NCBI GenBank assembly: GCA_023423215.1
Contig: JAFAFZ010000123.1
Coordinates: 1-6,174, forward strand
From: Actinomycetes bacterium
GTDB taxonomy: Bacteria > Actinomycetota > Acidimicrobiia > Acidimicrobiales > Microtrichaceae
Reading direction: 5' to 3'
DNA length: 6,174 nt
Part shown: piece after piece, positions 1 through 6,174 of the stretch
How positions within the stretch are numbered: position 1 is the first letter of the stretch
Layout: each line of letters starts with the position of its first letter
Made by a program: the position numbers and the translations under genes
The notes under the pieces: generated by a model
What the model was told of the DNA's origin: nothing
Database searches by the model: none
The model's input: the letters and a program-made list of their open reading frames with translations, nothing else

Positions 1-935
<935 letters not shown>

Positions 936-944
936 GGAGTGCGG

Positions 945-949
945 TCCTC
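945..949 (-). promoter_or_regulatory. Ribosome binding site of the Mrp gene
   Basis: Read on the minus strand this is GAGGA, 9 nt before the ATG at 935. A second purine block, AGGAG (951-955), lies just upstream. It supports the chosen Mrp start and shows that this gene, unlike the divergent regulator, has a leader. Confidence 0.6.
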
Positions 950-972
950 GCTCCTGCTGGTCGGGGGTGGGT

Positions 973-985
973 GCGCCCTGGGCGC
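973..985. repeat. Perfect 13-bp palindrome upstream of the Mrp gene
   Basis: GCGCCC-T-GGGCGC is a 6-bp perfect inverted repeat around one central base, 38 bp upstream of the Mrp start. It abuts the GGGTGGGTG copy at 965-973. It could be an operator in the Mrp promoter or leader, but GC-only palindromes of this size also arise by chance in DNA this GC-rich. Confidence 0.35.
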
Positions 986-1088
986 GACGCGGCGGGATCG
1001 GACGATCTGCCACCCGTGGGCAACCCGGCCACGGTGGACGAGCTTCCCAAGCCCCGACAGCCGGGGCAAGCAGGGGCGGCGGCTGCAC

Positions 1089-1106
1089 GGGTGGCATGCG
1101 CCACCC
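1089..1106. repeat. Inverted repeat at the -35 position of the regulator promoter
   Basis: GGGTGGC (1089-1095) and GCCACCC (1100-1106) are perfect 7-bp arms around a 4-base spacer. The left arm occupies the place where a -35 box would be, 17 bp before the -10 box, where no TTGACA-like sequence is visible. The right arm is shared with the second repeat at 1101-1127. Likely a protein-binding site, by inference from position. Confidence 0.5.
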
Positions 1107-1127
1107 ACCGGTAGTCTGGGTGGGTGG
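1101..1127. repeat. Perfect 9-bp inverted repeat across the -10 box and start codon: candidate operator
   Basis: CCACCCACC (1101-1109) and GGTGGGTGG (1119-1127) are perfect 9-bp arms around a 9-base spacer that contains the TAGTCT box. The right arm runs into the GTG start codon. If transcription starts at or near 1124, the repeat is almost entirely outside the mRNA, so it should act as DNA rather than as an RNA hairpin. A bound dimer here would cover the -10 box and the transcription start, as expected for autorepression by the regulator encoded immediately downstream. Confidence 0.6.
1112..1117 (+). promoter_or_regulatory. -10 box of a probable leaderless promoter for the regulator operon
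   Basis: TAGTCT matches the TANNNT actinobacterial -10 consensus and ends 6 bp before the GTG at 1124, so transcription should begin at or next to the start codon. There is no Shine-Dalgarno-like sequence at a workable distance, in keeping with leaderless translation. No recognisable -35 box is present. Confidence 0.6.
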
Positions 1128-1834
1128 ATCCGCTCAGTCCGACCGAGTTCGCCTCGGTCGTCACCGCGATCACGTCGGCCTTCGGCGATCCGACGCGTCG
1201 GGAGATCTACCTCTTCGCGCACGAGAACCCGATCGGCGTCACGGCGTCCGAGGTGGCCGAGCGCTTCGACCTGCACGCGAACGTGGCCCGGCACCACCTC
1301 GACAAGCTGTCGGCCGGTGGGTACCTCGAGATCTCGACCGAACGTCCTGCGGGCGGCGCCGGCCGACCCTCGAAGCGCTACCGGGCGTGCTCGGACGAGG
1401 TCACCCTGAACGTGCCCGTCCGCCAGGACGACGTCCTCGTGAAGCTGCTCGGGCGCGCCTTGGGCGAGCTCGGACCGGAGCGGGCCTCGGCGCTGGCCGA
1501 AGAGGTCGGCGTCGAGTACGGCCAGGCGATGGCCGGCGCGATGGGCGAGCAGAGCACGCGGTCGTTCCGCGCCGCGCTGCACTCGGTCGCCGATGCGCTC
1601 TCGGCGCACGGGTTCGCCGCCCACGCCGAGAAGGAGGGCAACTCCCTCCGGCTCGTCACCGAGCACTGCCCCTTCGGCGACGCGGCGGTCGAGCACCCCG
1701 TCATCTGCGCGGTCGACCGCGGCATGGTCAAGGGCATGCTCGGCACGCTCTACCGGGAGACCAGCGTGGACCTGACGTCCGCCGCGGTCGGCGGCGACGG
1801 CCTGTGCGTCACCGCGTTCGACGACGAGCGCTGA
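1124..1834 (+). CDS. SufR-like winged-helix regulator, putative Fe-S sensor
   Basis: This 236-residue protein has an ArsR/MarR-type winged-helix domain at about 13-88. Its recognition helix is near 50-64 (LHANVARHHLDKL) and its wing, GRPSKRYR, is at 80-87. The C-terminal part carries HCPF (181-184) and cysteines 182, 195 and 228, giving C-X12-C-X32-C, plus Cys89 after the wing. HCPF followed by C-X12-C resembles SufR, the [4Fe-4S]-binding repressor of Fe-S biogenesis genes in cyanobacteria and actinobacteria. Cluster binding is inferred, since one cysteine of the cyanobacterial four-cysteine pattern is not matched. The GTG start is chosen because it follows a -10 box by 6 bp and places the helix-turn-helix at a normal distance. 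Gene order (Mrp divergent, desulfurase 14 bp downstream) supports a role in Fe-S control. The alternative is another ligand-sensing ArsR-like regulator. Confidence 0.8.
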   Translation: MDPLSPTEFASVVTAITSAFGDPTRREIYLFAHENPIGVTASEVAERFDLHANVARHHLDKLSAGGYLEISTERPAGGAGRPSKRYRACSDEVTLNVPVRQDDVLVKLLGRALGELGPERASALAEEVGVEYGQAMAGAMGEQSTRSFRAALHSVADALSAHGFAAHAEKEGNSLRLVTEHCPFGDAAVEHPVICAVDRGMVKGMLGTLYRETSVDLTSAAVGGDGLCVTAFDDER

Positions 1835-1848
1835 CACCTCCGCCCTCC

Positions 1849-2982
1849 GTGCGCGCCTACCTCGACCACGCGTCCACCACCCCCCTGCGCCCCGTCGCCC
1901 GCGACGCGATCGTGGCGACCTACGACGGCGGCGGTGCGGACCCAGGTCGCATCCACGCCGAGGGCATGACCTCACGTGCGCTGCTCGAGGACGCCCGGGA
2001 TCGCGTCGCGGCGCTCCTCGGCGCGCGCAGCCGAGAGGTCGTCTTCACCTCGGGCGCCACCGAGTCGATCGCGACGGCGAGCTTCGGTGCCGCCGAGCGC
2101 GTCGCTGACGACGAACCGGTCCGCGTCGTCGCGTCGCCGGTCGAGCACTCCGCCGTGCGCGAGTGGGCCGGACGACCGTGGGCCGGACGCGGCGAGCTCG
2201 TCGAGGTCGGCGTCGATCGGCTCGGCCGCATCGACGCGGACGAGCTGCTGGACGCGGTGCGTCCCGGCACCGCGCTCGTGCCCGTCCAGTGGGGCAACCA
2301 CGAGGTCGGGACGCTGCAACCGGTCGAACCGGTCGTCGAGCGCTGCCGCGAGCTCGGCGTGCTGGTCCACGTCGACGCGGCGCAGGCGGTCGGGCACGTG
2401 CCGGTCGACTTCGGCTCGCTCGGCGCAGACCTGCTGTCGGTGTCCGCGCACAAGTTCGGCGGACCGCCCGGCACCGGCGCGCTGCTCGTGCGGCGCGGCG
2501 TGCGCATCCCTCCGCTGCTCGTCGGCGGCGACCAGGAGCGAGCTCGGCGCGCCGGCATGGAGGACGTCGCCGCGCTGGTCGGCTTCGCCGCCGCCGCCGA
2601 GGAGGTGCTCGACACGTTGCCGGACGAGGCGGCGCGGCAGCGTGCGCTGACCGACCGCGTGGGCGCGTGGGTCGAGGCGACCGACGGCGTGCACCGCCTG
2701 GGCGACCCGGACCATCGCCTCCCGCACCTCGTCTGCCTGGGCATCGACGGGGTCGAGCCGCAGCCCGTCCTGCTCGGGCTCGACCAGGCCGGCGTGGCGG
2801 TGCACTCGGGCAGCTCGTGCAGCAGCGAATCGCTCGAGCCCTCACCGGTGCTCGCCGCCATGGGCGTCGACGCCGAGCGCTCGCTGCGCGTCTCGGTCGG
2901 GTGGAGCAGCTCCGACGACGACGTGACCCGGCTGCTCGACGCGCTCCCCGTGGTGCTGGACCGCCTGCGGGGGCTGCGATGA
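1849..2982 (+). CDS. Cysteine desulfurase (IscS/NifS-type, PLP-dependent)
   Basis: A class V aminotransferase-fold enzyme of 377 residues, close to the usual 380-400. It should remove sulfur from L-cysteine, giving alanine and an enzyme persulfide for Fe-S clusters or thiolated tRNA. YLDHASTTPL (4-13) is the family's N-terminal signature. TSGATES (68-74), His100, Asn150, Asp176 and Gln179 fit the PLP pocket, and SAHKFGG (199-205) supplies the PLP-binding Lys202. The persulfide Cys324 lies in SGSSCSSESLEPS (320-332), typical of group I enzymes. The GTG start puts YLDHA at the correct distance and leaves a 14-bp gap after the regulator; no Shine-Dalgarno sequence is visible, so coupling is likely. 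The GGGQERxxRxGT-type loop reads GGDQERARRAGMED (226-239), a divergent form. No IscU or SufE-like partner is in the window. Confidence 0.93.
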   Translation: MRAYLDHASTTPLRPVARDAIVATYDGGGADPGRIHAEGMTSRALLEDARDRVAALLGARSREVVFTSGATESIATASFGAAERVADDEPVRVVASPVEHSAVREWAGRPWAGRGELVEVGVDRLGRIDADELLDAVRPGTALVPVQWGNHEVGTLQPVEPVVERCRELGVLVHVDAAQAVGHVPVDFGSLGADLLSVSAHKFGGPPGTGALLVRRGVRIPPLLVGGDQERARRAGMEDVAALVGFAAAAEEVLDTLPDEAARQRALTDRVGAWVEATDGVHRLGDPDHRLPHLVCLGIDGVEPQPVLLGLDQAGVAVHSGSSCSSESLEPSPVLAAMGVDAERSLRVSVGWSSSDDDVTRLLDALPVVLDRLRGLR

Positions 2983-3671
2983 GCGGCTCCGAGGTGCCGG
3001 TCGCCGTGGTGTTCGACCTGGACGGCGTCATCCGGGACTGGAACGAGGCCGAGATGGCCGACGTCGAGGTCGCCTACGGACTGGAGCCGGGCACGATCCT
3101 GGCGGTCGCGTTCGAGCCAGAGCTCGGCGCCGCCGCCATGACGGGCCGGCTGGCGTACCGAGGCTGGATGGACACGATCCGCGCCCGTGTCCTGGATGCC
3201 CACGGACCGTCGGTGGCGGGCGCGCTCGACGAGTGGGAGGCGAACGTCGGGCTGGTCGACGTGCCGATGCTCGAGGTGCTGCGGGCCGTGCGGCGCCACG
3301 CGACGGTCGCACTGCTCTCGAACGGCACCACGCGGCTGCGCCGCGACCTGGACGTGCTGGACCTGACCGACGAGTTCGACGTGATCTTCAACACCGCCGA
3401 GCTGGGCGTCGCGAAGCCCGACCCCGACGTGTTCCGCCACGTGCTGGACCAGCTCGAGGTACGTCCCGAGCAGGCGCTGTTCATCGACGACCTGCTCCCG
3501 AACGTCGAGGGCGCCCGCTCCGTCGGCATCGACGCGCACCAGCACGTGGCGCGGGCCTCGACGATCGAGTTCCTGGTCGACCGGGGGGTGCCGGTGCGGC
3601 TCGACGGCACGGCTACCGTGTCCGCCGATGACGACGTACCTCGTCCGCCACGGATCCGCCGGGCACCGTGA
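2979..3671 (+). CDS. HAD-superfamily hydrolase (phosphatase-like, subfamily IA)
   Basis: A 230-residue haloacid dehalogenase-type hydrolase, probably a cytosolic phosphatase on a small phosphorylated metabolite. All four HAD motifs are visible: FDLDG with Asp13 and Asp15 (nucleophile and acid/base), LLSNGT with Ser114, AKPDP with Lys146, and FIDDLLPNV with Asp170 and Asp171 for magnesium. Residues about 20-95 form an alpha-helical cap of the C1 type. The ATG overlaps the desulfurase stop as ATGA, so translation is probably coupled. The last 15-20 residues (Arg- and Pro-rich) are unlike a HAD core and are encoded where the frame overlaps the next gene by 44 bp, so this tail is probably dispensable. 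Substrate cannot be read from the sequence. Confidence 0.9.
   Translation: MSGSEVPVAVVFDLDGVIRDWNEAEMADVEVAYGLEPGTILAVAFEPELGAAAMTGRLAYRGWMDTIRARVLDAHGPSVAGALDEWEANVGLVDVPMLEVLRAVRRHATVALLSNGTTRLRRDLDVLDLTDEFDVIFNTAELGVAKPDPDVFRHVLDQLEVRPEQALFIDDLLPNVEGARSVGIDAHQHVARASTIEFLVDRGVPVRLDGTATVSADDDVPRPPRIRRAP
3614..3619 (+). promoter_or_regulatory. Possible internal -10 box for the histidine phosphatase
   Basis: TACCGT fits TANNNT and lies 8 bp before the ATG at 3628, inside the end of the HAD gene. No Shine-Dalgarno sequence precedes that ATG. The arrangement resembles the leaderless promoter at 1112-1117, so a separate leaderless transcript is possible; the motif is short and could be chance. 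Confidence 0.3.
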
Positions 3672-4092
3672 CGACCGCGATCCGGCCGACGACGACCGCC
3701 CCTTGGACGAGGCGGGTCGCGTGCAGTCCGAGAAGCTCGCCGACTGGCTGCGCCACCTGCCCATCACGCGCATCCTGAGCAGCCCGTTCCCGCGCTGCGT
3801 GCAGACCATGGAGCCGCTCGCGGCGGCCCTCGGGCTGGAGATCGAGACCTGCGACGAGCTCTCCGAGGGCACCCCCGTCGAGGACGCCTGGGCCCTCGTC
3901 GAGTCGGTCGGGTGGAGCACCGCGGTGTTGTGCAGCCACGGCGACGTGATCCCGGACCTCATCCGCCGCGCGCAGCTCCGCGGGTTGCACGTCCCCGGCA
4001 AGTCCGGGTGCGCGAAGGGCTCGGTGTGGACCCTGGACCACTGGGACGGCGAGCGCTTCGCGGTCGGCGTCTACACCCCCGTCACCGCCTGA
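3628..4092 (+). CDS. SixA-like histidine phosphatase (phosphoglycerate mutase superfamily)
   Basis: A compact 154-residue protein of the histidine phosphatase superfamily. The N-terminal YLVRHGSAG (4-12) holds the catalytic RHG motif, with His8 the expected phosphohistidine. RPLDEAGRVQSEKLADWL (24-41) and SSPFPRCVQT (51-60, Arg56) match the family. Glu78 and CSHGDV (102-107, His104) complete the site. The length fits SixA-type enzymes, which are smaller than true phosphoglycerate mutases; SixA dephosphorylates histidine-phosphotransfer proteins in E. coli. A similar domain occurs fused to Nudix in mycobacterial MutT1, so a metabolite or nucleotide substrate is equally possible. The start overlaps the HAD gene by 44 bp in another frame; MTTYLVRHG is the natural family beginning. 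It is the last gene before a hairpin terminator. Confidence 0.9.
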   Translation: MTTYLVRHGSAGHRDDRDPADDDRPLDEAGRVQSEKLADWLRHLPITRILSSPFPRCVQTMEPLAAALGLEIETCDELSEGTPVEDAWALVESVGWSTAVLCSHGDVIPDLIRRAQLRGLHVPGKSGCAKGSVWTLDHWDGERFAVGVYTPVTA

Positions 4093-4095
4093 GCC

Positions 4096-4120
4096 CGGCA
4101 CCCGAGCGGCACGGGTGCCG
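4096..4120 (+). terminator. Hairpin terminator at the end of the four-gene operon
   Basis: CGGCACCCG (4096-4104) and CGGGTGCCG (4112-4120) are perfect 9-bp arms with a 7-base loop, starting 3 bp after the histidine phosphatase stop. No U-tract follows, as is common for terminators in high-GC actinobacteria. Confidence 0.7.
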
Positions 4121-4136
4121 TGGTGTGACGGTGGAC

Positions 4137-4166
4137 ACGACATCGGCTGCACCCCCGAACTAGGGT
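4137..4166 (+). promoter_or_regulatory. Promoter of the lipoprotein gene
   Basis: TAGGGT at 4161-4166 fits the TANNNT -10 consensus. Eighteen bases upstream is ACGACA (4137-4142), sharing GACA with the TTGACA -35 box. Transcription from about 4172-4174 would leave a leader of roughly 55 nt before the ATG at 4228. Its position just after the terminator supports a separate transcription unit. Confidence 0.5.
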
Positions 4167-4212
4167 CCCGGTCGTTGTGTGGGCACAGCGCCTGGAGGGG
4201 GCTGCCCAGCCT

Positions 4213-4219
4213 GGGAGGG
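4213..4219 (+). promoter_or_regulatory. Ribosome binding site that fixes the lipoprotein start
   Basis: GGGAGGG lies 8 nt before the ATG at 4228 and selects it over the in-frame GTG at 4177, which would add 17 polar residues ahead of the signal peptide. CCCA (4205-4208) could pair with TGGG (4212-4215), covering the edge of this site. Confidence 0.7.
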
Positions 4220-4227
4220 TCAACATC

Positions 4228-5088
4228 ATGCGCAAGGTCTCGGCGATCATCACGTTCGGGCTCATGGCCGCGCTCATCGGCGCGGCCTGCACCCCCAACG
4301 GCCCCGCGCCGTCGCAGTGGAAGGTGTCGGCGACGTCCATCACCGTCCACGACGACGAGGACAACGACGGCGGCGACGAGCCGTACGTGATGCAGCTCGG
4401 CTTCCGCTCGAAGCTGGGCGTGCCCGGGTCCTCGTCGACCTCGTTCGCATCGCAGTGCTACACGCAGAAGCTGCCGGCGAACGACGCCGCGCCGAGCGGC
4501 ACCACCGTGCAGGTCCCGGCGGGCGCGGCCGACATCCTGCTGCCGAACGTGCAGAACCTGGACATCGGCGACCTGGCGCTCGGCACCGCGCCGTTCGAGA
4601 TCATCGGCACGCTCACCTTCGTCGCCGAGCGCGACGGGGTCTTCGCCGGCTGCGCCGTCAGCGATGCGCTGAAGACCGCCCTGGGCCCGGTGCTGGAGGA
4701 CGCCCTCGAGATGCTCATCGCCGGCTCGGACACGCCGCCCACGACCGAGGAGCTGATCCAGTTGATCGTCGACAACCTGGGCAACTTCCTGAGCGCCCTG
4801 GGCAGCATGATCGGCGCGGTGATCGAGGGCCTCGGCAACCCCGACGACATCATCGGGATCGCCGCCCAGGTCCACCTGCCGACCACCGGCGCGCTGACCG
4901 ACCTGATCAAGACCGGCCTGGCCGTCGGCGGGCTGTTCCAGCCGGGTCTCGAGCAGGGCTTCATCCCGATCGAGGACCTGCCCAGCTCGCTGCTGATCAA
5001 GGTCGGCCCGCTGACCAGCTCGACCTCGAACTTCCGGTTCACCACCGAGGTGGCGGACTACTCCTACGTCAGCAAGATCTCTCGCTGA
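4228..5088 (+). CDS. Predicted secreted lipoprotein of unknown function
   Basis: I do not recognise this 286-residue protein. It starts with MRK, a hydrophobic stretch (4-20) and Cys21 in the context LIGAAC. This fits the broad prokaryotic lipoprotein pattern, though Gly at -3 is weaker than the usual Leu. Export and lipid anchoring at Cys21 are therefore inferred. The mature N-terminus carries an acidic stretch, HDDEDNDGGDEPY (41-53), which could bind calcium. Cys77 and Cys142 are the only other cysteines and could form a disulfide. Residues 55-135 look beta-rich, with a Gly/Ser-rich loop at 64-72. About 145-215 is rich in small hydrophobic residues and predicted helix (ALKTALGPVLEDALEMLI, then LGNFLSALGSMIGAVIEGLG in pieces). 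The C-terminus returns to beta-like sequence and ends in SKISR. A clear promoter and ribosome binding site make it a real gene. It ends 33 bp from a convergent gene. Confidence 0.85.
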   Translation: MRKVSAIITFGLMAALIGAACTPNGPAPSQWKVSATSITVHDDEDNDGGDEPYVMQLGFRSKLGVPGSSSTSFASQCYTQKLPANDAAPSGTTVQVPAGAADILLPNVQNLDIGDLALGTAPFEIIGTLTFVAERDGVFAGCAVSDALKTALGPVLEDALEMLIAGSDTPPTTEELIQLIVDNLGNFLSALGSMIGAVIEGLGNPDDIIGIAAQVHLPTTGALTDLIKTGLAVGGLFQPGLEQGFIPIEDLPSSLLIKVGPLTSSTSNFRFTTEVADYSYVSKISR

Positions 5089-5091
5089 CGT

Positions 5092-5106
5092 CCGCCGGGC
5101 GGGCGG
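5092..5106. terminator. Weak hairpin between convergent genes
   Basis: CCGCC (5092-5096) and GGCGG (5102-5106) form a 5-bp stem with a 5-base loop in the 33-bp gap between the lipoprotein and the convergent dehydrogenase. It could serve both strands as a terminator, but it is short, all-GC and has no U-tract, so the support is slight. Confidence 0.3.
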
Positions 5107-5121
5107 CGCTCCGGCCCCGGA

Positions 5122-6174
5122 TCAGGCTGTCGGCGTCCGTTCCTCCATGCCCCACGGCGAGTCGTACTCGCCGGCGAGCAGGTCGAGGAACGGCGCCGGC
5201 GCCAGGGCCTCCGGGCCGAGCACACCGGCCCCGCCCCACACGCCTGCGTCGATGAGCTCGCAGGCGACGACGGGACCGACGGCGGTCTGCCAGACGACGG
5301 CCTGCACGCCGTCGCGGCCCATCGTGTCGGCGTTGTCGACCACGTGGTACAGGTAGACCTCACGCTCGCCGGTCGGCGCGCCCTCGGCGTCCTTGCCGAC
5401 GCCCGTGACCCAGGTGCCGGCGCAGGTCCGCCCCTCGATGCGGTCGCCGAGGCCCGCCGGGTCCGGCAGGCAGGCGGCGACGACGTCGCGCGGTGAGACC
5501 TGGGTGCCCCGCACCTGGACGGGGTCGGTGCGGTCGAGCCCGAGCTTGTGCAGCGTCTCGAGCACCGAGATGAACTCGTCCCCGAGCCCGTACTTGAACG
5601 TCACCCGCTCGCAGTCGATCCAACGGGGCACGAGCAGCACCTCTTCGTGCTCGACGTTGACGCACTCGACCGGTCCGATGCCGCCGGGGAACGTGAAGAC
5701 CTCGGGCTCCGAGAACGGCGCGGTCGTGTACCAGCCGCGGTCGCGCTCCCAGATCACGGGAGGGTTCAGGCACTCCTCGATCACCGTCCAGATCGAGAAC
5801 GTCGGCGCGAAGTCGTAGCCGCGCACCGTCAGGTCCGCGCCGTCGCGCACGCCGATCTCCCGGATGGAGCTGAACAGCTCGTCGGCCGCGTGGCGGGCGA
5901 ACACGTCGGCGATGCCGGGCTCGACGCCCATGCCGGCCAGCGCGAGCAGGCCCCGCTCCTCCCACGCCGCCGCGCGCTCGAACTGCAGGTCGCCCAGCTT
6001 CACGCCGCACTGCTCGTGCGGGTGCTGCGGGTGCGGGGTCGAGACCGACATCGCCATGTCCATGTAGTGGCAGCCCGCGGCGAACGCGCCCTCGAAGATG
6101 CCCATGACGAACCGCGGGTCCGCCGCGTTCATCACGAGGTCTGCGCGTGCGGTGGTCGCCGCGGCAGCCACCGC
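5122..6174 (-). CDS. Saccharopine dehydrogenase-family protein, N-terminus beyond window edge
   Basis: The 350 visible residues belong to the saccharopine dehydrogenase-like superfamily: NAD(P)-dependent enzymes that make or split amino-acid adducts, including saccharopine reductase and carboxynorspermidine synthase. ADLVMNAADPRFVMGIFEGA (visible residues 11-30) followed by GCHYMDMA (34-41) matches the end of the Rossmann domain, where relatives have an NxxP segment and GxHYxD. LAGMGVEPGIADVFARHAAD (79-98) matches the GxxPGxxNxxA block opening the C-terminal substrate domain. The N-terminal GxGxxG nucleotide loop is not in the window; I estimate 60-80 residues are missing. An internal GTG at 6169-6171 is a codon in the body and not the start. 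The protein ends at the TGA at 5122-5124. Convergent with the lipoprotein, it is probably a separate unit. Lysine metabolism or polyamine synthesis are possible; the substrate is not evident. Confidence 0.88.
   Translation of the reverse strand, partial: AVAAAATTARADLVMNAADPRFVMGIFEGAFAAGCHYMDMAMSVSTPHPQHPHEQCGVKLGDLQFERAAAWEERGLLALAGMGVEPGIADVFARHAADELFSSIREIGVRDGADLTVRGYDFAPTFSIWTVIEECLNPPVIWERDRGWYTTAPFSEPEVFTFPGGIGPVECVNVEHEEVLLVPRWIDCERVTFKYGLGDEFISVLETLHKLGLDRTDPVQVRGTQVSPRDVVAACLPDPAGLGDRIEGRTCAGTWVTGVGKDAEGAPTGEREVYLYHVVDNADTMGRDGVQAVVWQTAVGPVVACELIDAGVWGGAGVLGPEALAPAPFLDLLAGEYDSPWGMEERTPTA

Larger units (their letters stand above)
936..1123. other. Divergent intergenic region rich in CCAC/GTGG motifs
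   Basis: This 188-bp gap separates the divergently transcribed Mrp and regulator genes and must hold both promoters. Besides the repeats listed separately it contains CCACCC at 1010-1015 and the palindrome CCACGGTGG at 1029-1037. A hairpin, GCCCCG-ACAGC-CGGGGC, lies at 1051-1067. GGGTGGGTG at 965-973 is an exact direct copy of 1118-1126. I find no convincing TANNNT box for Mrp on the minus strand. No small gene is supported here; the open frames that cross it are shadows of the flanking genes. Confidence 0.6.

Noticed and set aside
1051..1067. GCCCCG/CGGGGC hairpin as a terminator
   Set aside because: It lies between divergent genes, where no transcript is expected to end, and has no U-tract. 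Kept only as a note within the intergenic region.
2163..2978. Upstream extension of the HAD frame
   Set aside because: It overlaps the desulfurase in another frame and is Arg-rich noise. The FDLDG motif fits the ATG at 2979.
1920..4001. 693-codon open frame on the minus strand
   Set aside because: It lies antisense to the desulfurase, HAD and histidine phosphatase genes, all of which have intact catalytic motifs. Its product is Arg/Ser/Pro-rich low-complexity sequence, as expected for a shadow frame in high-GC DNA.
4177..4227. GTG at 4177 as the lipoprotein start
   Set aside because: It would add 17 residues before the signal peptide and lacks a ribosome binding site at a good distance; the ATG at 4228 has GGGAGGG 8 nt upstream.
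4167..4227. Riboswitch in the lipoprotein leader
   Set aside because: The leader is only about 55 nt, with one tiny CCCA/TGGG stem near the ribosome binding site; there is no room for a known aptamer.
3613..4875. 420-codon open frame on the minus strand
   Set aside because: Antisense to the histidine phosphatase and lipoprotein genes and crossing their terminator and promoter; no recognisable domain.

Overview
The window is high-GC DNA with dense, short-gapped gene packing, GTG starts, TANNNT-type -10 boxes placed a few bases before start codons (leaderless style), and proteins with an actinobacterial flavour, such as an Mrp ATPase without the usual C-terminal CxxC. This points to a chromosomal segment of an actinomycetota bacterium. 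An acidimicrobial-type lineage is my guess and is not proven by the sequence. There is no sign of a mobile element, CRISPR array, rRNA or tRNA.

Layout: (1) 1-935, minus strand: Mrp/ApbC-type Fe-S carrier ATPase, cut by the left edge. (2) 936-1123: divergent intergenic region with several CCAC/GTGG-type inverted repeats and a leaderless promoter. (3) 1124-4092, plus strand: a tightly packed four-gene run. It holds a winged-helix regulator with a SufR-like cysteine pattern, an IscS/NifS-type cysteine desulfurase, a HAD-superfamily phosphatase and a SixA-like histidine phosphatase. Spacings are 14 bp, then a 4-bp overlap, then a 44-bp overlap. (4) A strong hairpin at 4096-4120 closes the run. 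(5) 4228-5088, plus strand: an unrecognised secreted lipoprotein with its own promoter and a good ribosome binding site. (6) 5122-6174, minus strand, convergent: a saccharopine dehydrogenase-family protein whose N-terminus lies beyond the right edge.

How the genes may work together: Mrp (Fe-S carrier), a SufR-like regulator and a cysteine desulfurase (sulfur donor) share one divergent promoter region. This suggests a small Fe-S or sulfur-trafficking locus under an iron-sulfur-sensing autoregulator. The two phosphatases are translationally tied to the desulfurase, but nothing in the sequence says what they act on. The lipoprotein and the saccharopine dehydrogenase-like gene look like independent units.
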